NCBI GenBank assembly: GCA_027625915.1
Contig: JANTQA010000045.1
Span: 930,001 to 994,000 of the forward strand
Source: Anaeramoeba flamelloides
Lineage: Eukaryota > Metamonada > Anaeramoebidae
Length of the DNA stretch: 64,000 nucleotides
Direction of reading: 5' to 3'
Shown: one piece after another, positions 57,401 through 64,000 of the stretch
Numbering within the stretch: the first letter of the stretch is position 1
How the letters are laid out: the number at the start of each line of letters is the position of its first letter
Program-made: the position numbers and the translations under genes
Notes under the pieces: generated by a model
What the model was told of the DNA's origin: nothing
Seen by the model: the letters and a program-made list of their open reading frames with translations, nothing else
Database searches by the model: none

Positions 57401-57598
57401 CAGTCAGTTTCACTTTTAAGACACAAACTTTCTACGAAATTTAAGGCACAATAAAAATCTCAAATTAAAGCACAAAATTCAAATTCTAGTAAAATAAATT
57501 GTAAAAAAAAACAATTTCCAAAAAATGTGCTTTAATTTGAGATTTTTTTGTGCCTTAAATTTCGTTGAAAGTTTGTGCCTTAAAAGTGAAACTGACTG
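57401..57598. mobile_element. Palindromic hairpin MITE, copy 6
   Basis: TA-flanked, CAGTCAGTTTCACTTTTAAG ... CTGACTG, nearly perfect hairpin. Confidence 0.9.
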
Positions 57599-59603
57599 TA
57601 TAAAATATCGTATCTCGTTAATTTGATTTTTTTTTATTAGTATTGATTGACTTTTTTGTTTACACTTTTTTTTTTTTTGAGATCGATCATAAAATTTTAT
57701 TTTTAAAAAGGATTTAATTACATCAAAATAAATATTAATTCAAATTTTTTAGATTATTTCTTATTTACTAACAAGCCAAAATAAAAATACAAAAAAAATT
57801 ATTCTTATCCATTATTTTAATTATTTGGATATTTTAATTCTTTTTTTTTTCGTTTCAATTATGAAGGATTTTTGAGATATATTTAAATAAATATAAATCT
57901 TTAGTAAACACAAATTTTTGAAAAAAATCATTAAACTAGGTGGTCGATAAAAAGGGATTTCACCCTTTTTATTTTTCATGTAAACACAAATTTCTTACCT
58001 TTATATCTATATTATATACACAGGTAGGACAATTTTTTAAACGGGAAAACTAAAAAAAAAACGCGAATTCCACGCGTTGCGACCGCGTAGAATAAAGAGT
58101 TTTTTTACAAAAATTCGTGTTTAATTTTGAGATTTTTTTATTTCTCTTAATACATCTCAAAATAATTTTAATTATTGGAACTGAAAATAAAGAAATAAAA
58201 TATCAAATTAAAATAATGTAATAGAATGATTTATTTTATTTATTTAATTTGGCCTGTGACCAAAAATTTAATTAATCCTAAAATTTACAAATAAAAATTA
58301 TTTTGTTATCATCAAATACTTTTCGAAAATAATATTTTTGATCGATCATAAAAAAACAATAGTAAAAATAATAAAAAAATAATACTTGTTATTGAAAGTA
58401 AATTTCTCAAAAAGTTTGGTTTAAATCAGCGACATAGATTGTGGAATAATATTTTCTCTTTGTTGGTTCATCAGTTTCCGATATTATGTTGGAGTAAATA
58501 ACCAATAAGATAGAATTGGTGGATTTACTAAAGAAGTAATATTTTAATTCGAAAAAGTTAAATTAAAATATGAAAGGACTTATTACCTCTGTTACAACAA
58601 AATTTGAATTTGTGTTTACAACCAAACAAAAAATATTTTTTCAAAAAACCTATAAAGCAGTGTTTTGGTTAAAAAAGCAACAATTTTTTTTTTTTGAAAA
58701 AATTTTTATAATAAGTAAAGAATAAAAAATGAATAATTTTTTTGACAAAAAGACAATATTGCTCACGTAACAAATAACTGTTAAGAAATAAAGACTGGTG
58801 AGAATGGGAAGAATAGAAAAAAAAATTTTTTTTTAATTCAAAATCGATCTCCAAAAAATTAGGAATTTAATTATCTCACTCATAAAAGAAAATATGATTT
58901 CATGTGTTGAAAAAAATTACTGATCACATTTCACAAGTTAGAAATTCCCGTAAAAATAATTTTTTAAGGGAATAATTTTTCCGTTTTAAAAAAATTTTTG
59001 TGATCAATAAAAATTATAAAGCACAGAAAAAAATTTTTAGGATTTGAATAAGGGTTTCGGCAAAGAAAATTAATACGATTGGAAAAAACTTTGAAAAAAG
59101 AAATTTTGTTGATACGATATTTTTTTACAATTGTTAATAAGTTATAGGTTTTGTTTTTTTTCAATTTATACTTCATAAATACCTTATAAGAATTCTAATG
59201 ATAAATCATTTTTTTCATATTTTGTCTTAAGTTTGAAACTGTTAATTTTTACTTTATGAATTAAGAAAATTATTACATTTAAATTTCAATTGGTTAGTGT
59301 TTCATCGAATATAAGGGTGTGTTTTCCAATACAAAAAAATGTGATCTGATCGAACTTGGAATTGGTAAAAAAGTGAAAATTGCACTTCTTTTCTTCACAT
59401 CTAAATACAGATTTTTTTCAAAGCGTTTAAAAATTTTAAAAGTTTTAAACAGAAAAACGCTTTAACTATTTTTGGCGTTTAAAAAATCCCCAATAAAACG
59501 CCTTTTACGCGTTTTACATGAAAAACTCCTAAAAAAACGGAAAAACGGAAAAACGCGAATTTTCGTTGAATTTAACTCATTTAAACACTATTACGTCCTA
59601 CCT

Positions 59604-59622
59604 GTATATATATATATATATA
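59604..59622. repeat. (TA)n microsatellite
   Basis: Short TA tract lying between the ACCTGTA end and the TAAACTG end of the Tc1/mariner element. Confidence 0.85.
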
Positions 59623-61395
59623 TAAACTGAATTTCAAAATTTGGGGCAGATTTTTTTCGAGAAAAAATATCATCGAATCATAATTTTTTGAAAAATAAAA
59701 TTCATTTTATTAAACTGTTTTATAGAAGAGAAGAAACAAATAGAAATATAAACGTATGTATTAAAATCATTTTATTATTTGAAAGAATAAAAAAAAAAAT
59801 TTAAAATTCGCAAAAAAAAATTTGCCCTTCTTTTTTGAAATGGAAAATTTTTAAAAATGTCCATTTATCGATTCTCCATTGTGTTCTACAACTAATCTTA
59901 ACCTTTTCTCCATTGAACTAACCAAATTCTCAATAACCCCCCATTCGATATTCTTCCAAACTCTTCTAACAATCTCTTCAAGTTTTTTTTCAGTTTTGGG
60001 TGCTTCTAAACTAATTCTTTTACCCATGATTCCCCAAAGATTCTCAATTGGATTGAGATCCGGCGAATTGGGAGGCCAATTTTCCAAAACTGAACATTTC
60101 TTTGATAAGTATTCTTTTGTGACCTCGATGTATGTGCAGGAGCACCATCCTGCATCAATATCCAATTCCATTTTCCAAATTCTTTATCCATATCTGTGAA
60201 CACTCGACAACGCGAAATTACCTTTTTTTGATAGCTTTCGGAATTAACAATTTTTGGACATTTAATTAAAGTCGATATCCAACTATAGTTAATTCCACCA
60301 AAAAACATAATTTTTTTGCCATACTTTTCCTTTTCGCGAAAAACAGAATCTTTAAAAAAAAGAAAAAAGAAAATTACAAAAAGCAAAATTAAATTAAGAA
60401 AAAAAAAAAAAAAAAAAAATAACAATTATGGTATTAAGATTGAGAAGTTTGGATCTTTGTTTTACAAGTTGTCATCAAAAAAGTCATTTTTAGACAATTT
60501 TAATTTTTCGTGATCACGTAGTTAAAATGATGTGATCCACAACCTATGAATCTTACTAAAGAATCCAATTGAAAAAAAAAAAAAAAAAAAAAAAAAAGAT
60601 AACCTTCATTTCCCCCCATTGTCTCCAAATAAACCCATTGAGACTTTCTAAATAAAACCACGTTTCATCTGTAAAAACAACCTTTTTCCAATCTGTATTA
60701 TTTTCTATGTGATATTGTGCGAAATTTAATCTTTTCTGTTTTGTTTGTTCTGTTAATTTTGGTTTAACTTTTGGAGCTTTATATTTAAAATTTAAAGATT
60801 TCCTAATCCTCCAAACTGATGTTGCACTGATTTCAATTTCTCGTGTTTCTTTTAAAAAATGTTGCTAATTTTTCACAACTCAATTTTCTATTTTTTTTTG
60901 TTTCATTCTCGACAATATCAGTAATTTCATCAGATTTTATTCTTTTTCTACCTGTTGATTTTGTAAAGTCTAGTGTTCTAAAAAAAATTAAAAACATAAT
61001 TAAAATAAAATCAAAACAATTGAATTAAAAAAGGATTAAATACCCTTTCATTTCAAATTTTTGTTCCCAATATCGAACTTTCTTTATTGTTATTCCCAAG
61101 TTTTGTGTAATTTTACTTCTTGAAATGCCTCTATTTCGAAGTTGAACAATTTTGAGTTTGTTGATACTTCCATTTATTTCTTTCTGAATTTTTTTCATTT
61201 TAAAAAGGGGGAAAAAAAATAAAAAAATGAAAACGAAAAAAATTTAAATTTTTGAAAAATAGAAGACTATTTTTGAAAATTAAGATAAAATATGTTTGAT
61301 AATCCTAATACCAATATGATACAATCATTAATTAATTTCTCAAGTTTAATTTCATAAAAAAAAATTATGCCCCACATTTTGAAATTCAGTTTATA
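59621..61395 (-). mobile_element. Tc1/mariner DNA transposon, 1.78 kb
   Basis: Inverted ends TATAAACTGAATTTCAAAAT followed by TTGGGGC (left), with the complementary GCCCCACATTTTGAAATTCA then GTTTATA on the right. It carries one transposase gene on the minus strand. It is inserted at a TA-microsatellite edge, so the TA duplication cannot be separated from the tract. Confidence 0.9.
59851..61198 (-). pseudogene. Tc1/mariner DD34E transposase, three exons, two frameshifts
   Basis: Minus-strand ATG at 61198. Exons 61198-61044, 60977-60604 and 60349-59851 are separated by GT-AG introns of 66 and 254 bp, and both junctions keep the frame ('FEMKG|TLDFTKSTGRKR' and 'METMGGNE|DSVFREKEKYG' in context). 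An N-terminal helix-turn-helix (LRNRGISRSKITQNLGI) is followed by the catalytic segments VVFTDETWF, WILMQDGAPAHTS and WPPNSPDLNPIENLW. A single-base shift at a T run near 60860 (before KETREIEISATS) and another near 60140 (after HTS) break the frame. Allowing for the latter, 34 residues separate the second D from the E, i.e. DD34E. Few lesions imply fairly recent inactivation, or sequence errors in homopolymers. Confidence 0.88.
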
Positions 61396-61700
61396 TCCCT
61401 TATAAGCCCAAATCGACTACTCTCAATTTTTGATTTATTGTCATAAACAAACATTATTTTTTGTACAGAATAAATTTTGATATGCTTAACCACGGCACAG
61501 TCACTGTGGGGGAATATCGCACATAAACCACCCTTATTTTGACATTGTTTCACTATATCATAATTTTTTTAAAATAATTTAATTTTGATAAAATTTTTAA
61601 TTTTTTTTTATTTTTTAATTTTTTGATCTCGATCAAATAAAACGATAGCTTAAATTACTAAATTCGTGTAATCTTATCATTAATCTTATTATTATGATTC

Positions 61701-61865
61701 ACGGGGGTGATAAAATGTCAAAATTCGAACAATTGAAATATTTTCAAAATGTGTGCTAAATTGTTTGTGAGAGTGGGGGCGCAAGCGCCCCCCACCCCCA
61801 CTATGATTATAGCACACATTTCAAAAATATTTGAATAATTAAAATTTCGTCCCCACCCACCCCCT
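61701..61865. repeat. G/C-rich hairpin inside an A/T palindrome
   Basis: The core GGGGGCGC-AA-GCGCCCCC (61775-61792) is surrounded by arms AAAATGTGTGCTA (~61747) and TAGCACACATTTC (~61809). Farther out, TTGAAATATTTTC pairs with AAAATATTTGAA, and GGGGGTGA pairs loosely with the CCCCACCCACCCCC tract at 61851-61864. It could be a transposon end, a structured RNA or a replication/chromatin feature; no family recognised. Confidence 0.7.
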
Positions 61866-62358
61866 AATACCCACCCGTAGACGAAGTTTTAATCATTTTT
61901 ATTTCGAATTTGATATTTTTTTTTATCTTTGTATTTGATCGTAGAACGATTCTTAGAATAAAAAAAATATATTACATATTTTTTTTTAAATTCATTATTC
62001 GGAAATAATGTATATTTTTAATATTCTTTAATCGAAACAAAAATAATATCAAAACTTTAATCAATTGGTTGAAATAAAATGAGTATTTCATGAAAAAAAA
62101 TCAGTTTCAAAATTAATAATTTTAATCCACTGGTCCGAAAAATTTTTTAAAACACAAAGATATTTATTTGTAGAAAAGAGTGACGTGTTTTTGAAAAATA
62201 GTGACGTGTTTACGAAAAATTAATTTAAAAAGATATTACATTTTAAAAAAATCATTTTTTTTTAATTTACTTTACCTTAAATATGTCTTCAAATAGAAAT
62301 AAAAAAAGGAGGATAATAAAAAACAATTGTTCAGAAGATTTAAAAAAGATTTTTAATA

Positions 62359-62555
62359 CAGTCAGTTTCACTTTTAAGGCACAAACTTTCAATGAAATTT
62401 AAGGCACAAAAAAATCTTAAATTAAAGCACAATTTTTTGGAATTTTAATTTTCACAAATTATTTTACTAGAATTTGAATTGTGTGCCTTAATTTGAGATT
62501 TTTATTGTGCCTTAAATTTCGATGAAAGTTTGTGTCTTAAAAGTGAAACTGACTG
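62359..62555. mobile_element. Palindromic hairpin MITE, copy 7, inside an open frame
   Basis: TA-flanked (62357-62358, 62556-62557), CAGTCAGTTTCACTTTTAAG ... CTGACTG. It interrupts the frame beginning at 62283. Removal of the element plus one TA rejoins the frame exactly. Confidence 0.9.
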
Positions 62556-63011
62556 TATTGAAAGTGAGAAAAGTTCATCCGATAGTTCTTATGTTGATGA
62601 AGAAGATACTGATGAGAATGAATATTTATTTTATGAAGAAAGAAAATCAACAGATGATGAAATTGTTCTTTCTTCTGAAACTAGTTCAAACAATTCAAAT
62701 AATCGTTTAGATGGATCTTGTGAAGAAAATTACGATAAAAAAAACACAATATCAAATTCAGAAGAATCCAACACAATCATAACACAATTTTCACAAAATA
62801 AAGAAAAAAAATCAAAATGGATATTAATAAAAGAGGAAAAATATTTAATTGAATGTCGAAAAAATCATGTCTTTAGTAAATATTTTAACGAGACAGAATT
62901 TCGACTTGGAGATTCCAAATTACAACCAAATTGTAAAATTAAGATTTTTTTTTTATTCTTTAAATGATACAAAATTATTAATTTTTTTTAAAGAAATACA
63001 ACTTTCAAATA

Positions 63012-63207
63012 CAGTCAGTTTCACTTTTAAGGCACAAACTTTCATCGAAATTTAAGGCACAAAAAAAACCTCAAATTAAAGCACAAAATTCAAATTCTAG
63101 TAAAAAAAATTGTAAAAAAAAAAATTCTAAATTTTGTGCCTTAATTTGAGCTTTTTTTGTGCCTTAAATTTCGTTGAAAGTTTGTGCCTTAAAAGTGAAA
63201 CTGACTG
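63012..63207. mobile_element. Palindromic hairpin MITE, copy 8
   Basis: TA-flanked (63010-63011, 63208-63209). Second copy in the same interrupted open frame, ~455 bp from copy 7. Confidence 0.9.
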
Positions 63208-63268
63208 TAAAAAGAAAGATATTTTTGCATGTTCAATTTCAGATCAAAAAAAAAAAAACAAACAAATA

Positions 63269-64000
63269 AGTTTATTTAATTGTATAACAACACCACAAGT
63301 ATAAATTGAAAAATCAATTTTTTTAAAATATTGAGAAATATAGTAAATTATTTTACCTAAACCATCAAAAATACTCTAAATATTTGATTTTTGAAATTTA
63401 GAGTATTCTATCTTCTACATTTTAAAAGATATTTCCCATTTTCATTTTTTCAAAAAAAAAAAAATAATTTTTTATTTTTAAAATTTTTTTTTTTTTATTT
63501 GTGCAAAATTAGAAAAAAATATATTTTTTTAGAAAATTTTAAATTGTTCCCACTAGAGTAAAATTTTATAAAAAAATTATTTTTGGTAAAATTTTGGGCC
63601 CAAGGCCAAAAAATAAAAAAATAATTTTTTTAAATTTTTCTTTGTAAACATATTTGAAAAAAAAAATTTTTTTTTGGTCATATATATTATAAATAATAAT
63701 AAAAAATAATACTTAAAATATTATTTCAAATTTTAAAAATAATTTATATATAACTAAAAAATTTTTTTTTTCATTTTAATTTTAATTATACAGTCTTAAT
63801 TGATGATATTCGTTTCATATATATTTAAATAAAATTATTATAAAAATAGAAAAAAATAAAAATATTAACACCAAATTTTATATATAAAAATTTACAAATA
63901 TTTTATTTGAATCTATTTTGTAAAATAATTTATATATAAAAATATTATTTTCAAAAATTTTATTTTGGGTATTTTTTTTGATTTATCATTTTTTTAAGAA
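63269..64000. other. AT-rich end of window
   Basis: Almost pure A/T with long homopolymers. No element or gene recognised. Confidence 0.6.

Larger units (their letters stand above)
55815..59612. mobile_element. Possible element(s) with ACAGGTA-type inverted ends, containing nested MITEs
   Basis: TATATACAGGTAATACGTAA at 55815 and TTACGTCCTACCTGTATATA at 59590-59609 are inverted counterparts. A third, forward, copy ACAGGTAGGACAATTTTTTA sits at 58020. G/C-richer 'AACGCGAATT'-type motifs lie inside both right-hand ends. Either one ~3.8-kb element or a ~1.6-kb element (58014-59612) next to a relative is possible. No transposase recognised. A 458-bp MITE (56390-56847) and a hairpin MITE (57401-57598) lie within. 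Confidence 0.45.
52709..62282. other. Transposon-dominated region without recognised host gene
   Basis: Between RCC1-BTB and the split open frame. It holds a short mariner-like element (53011-53605), repeat F copy 2, a possible ACAGGTA-ended element with nested MITEs (55815-59612), a Tc1/mariner transposon (59621-61395) and a G/C-rich palindrome (61701-61865). Quasi-open stretches at 53640-53925 and 54640-55260 show no recognisable domain. Confidence 0.6.
62283..63268 (+). pseudogene. Unknown open frame split by two hairpin MITEs
   Basis: ATG at 62283 gives MSSNRNKKRRIIKNNCSEDL KKIFN, then a MITE. After the MITE, 'IESEKSSSDSSYVDEEDTDE' continues in the same frame if the MITE and one TA copy are ignored. 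An acidic, Ser-rich region is followed by a K-rich region (WILIKEEKYLIECRKNHVF). At a run of ten T's (62945-62954) the frame must slip by one to continue as 'YSLNDTKLLIFFKEIQLSN', where the second MITE sits. Past it ~19 more codons are open to a TAA near 63268. No domain recognised; acidic-then-basic composition could suit a nuclear or transposase-related protein, but that is a guess. Confidence 0.55.

Noticed and set aside
1-64000. Ciliate micronuclear DNA as the source
   Set aside because: IES-like ends exist, but genes use TAA as stop without internal TAA/TAG sense codons, and introns are kilobases long; mariner elements alone explain the ends.

Overview
The window looks like nuclear DNA of a very AT-rich protist. 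Coding islands use the standard code: genes end in TAA and TAA/TAG are not read as sense. They are separated by long A/T-homopolymer-rich spacers, and some are split by GT-AG introns up to about 6.5 kb. The gene mix is an RCC1-repeat protein with BTB domains, giant Cys-rich multi-pass membrane proteins, and VPS33. With the extreme AT bias this most resembles free-living amoeboid or metamonad protists such as Anaeramoeba. The assignment is an inference from style, not proof.

Four convincing host genes lie on the + strand. (1) 3527-15315: a five-exon surface protein with signal peptide, DUF7948-like region, SBBP-type beta-propeller repeats, GCC2/GCC3-type Cys-rich repeats and about 8 membrane segments. 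(2) 23088-28403: an intronless protein with signal peptide, seven ~60-residue 'WQS' repeats of bacterial style, a long Cys-rich array including near-identical 153-bp units, and a similar multi-pass C-terminus. (3) 40759-42750: VPS33, the Sec1/Munc18 subunit of HOPS/CORVET. (4) 44479-52708: a two-exon RCC1-BTB protein. A fifth, broken or transposon-derived gene of unknown function (62283-~63268) is split by two copies of a palindromic element. Genes 1 and 2 share one plan, a bacterial-like ectodomain, a Cys-rich stalk and a multi-pass membrane domain, and look like surface receptors or adhesins with different heads.

Most of the rest is transposon debris. Families seen: (a) a ~197-bp perfect-hairpin element with TA flanks and CAGTCAG ends, eight copies; (b) a 932-bp TTAA-flanked element, two near-identical copies plus a 177-bp derivative; (c) a 458-bp TAA/TTA-flanked, PIF/Harbinger-like element, two copies; (d) a Tc1/mariner transposon with a three-exon, twice-frameshifted DD34E transposase, and two shorter elements whose ends share its skeleton; (e) a decayed LINE with endonuclease and reverse transcriptase remnants; (f) a larger palindromic repeat (~456 bp), itself a target for family (a); (g) a possible ACAGGTA-ended element; (h) several fold-backs and unclassified dispersed pairs.

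Layout: 1-3526 spacer; 3527-15315 gene 1, whose 5.2-kb intron 2 is packed with elements; 15316-23087 spacer with a 458-bp element and fold-back; 23088-28403 gene 2; 28404-40758 element-rich spacer; 40759-42750 VPS33; 42751-44478 spacer; 44479-52708 RCC1-BTB with a LINE in its intron; 52709-62282 transposon-dominated; 62283-64000 element-split gene and AT-rich sequence. No tRNA, rRNA, CRISPR or operon-type organisation was recognised.
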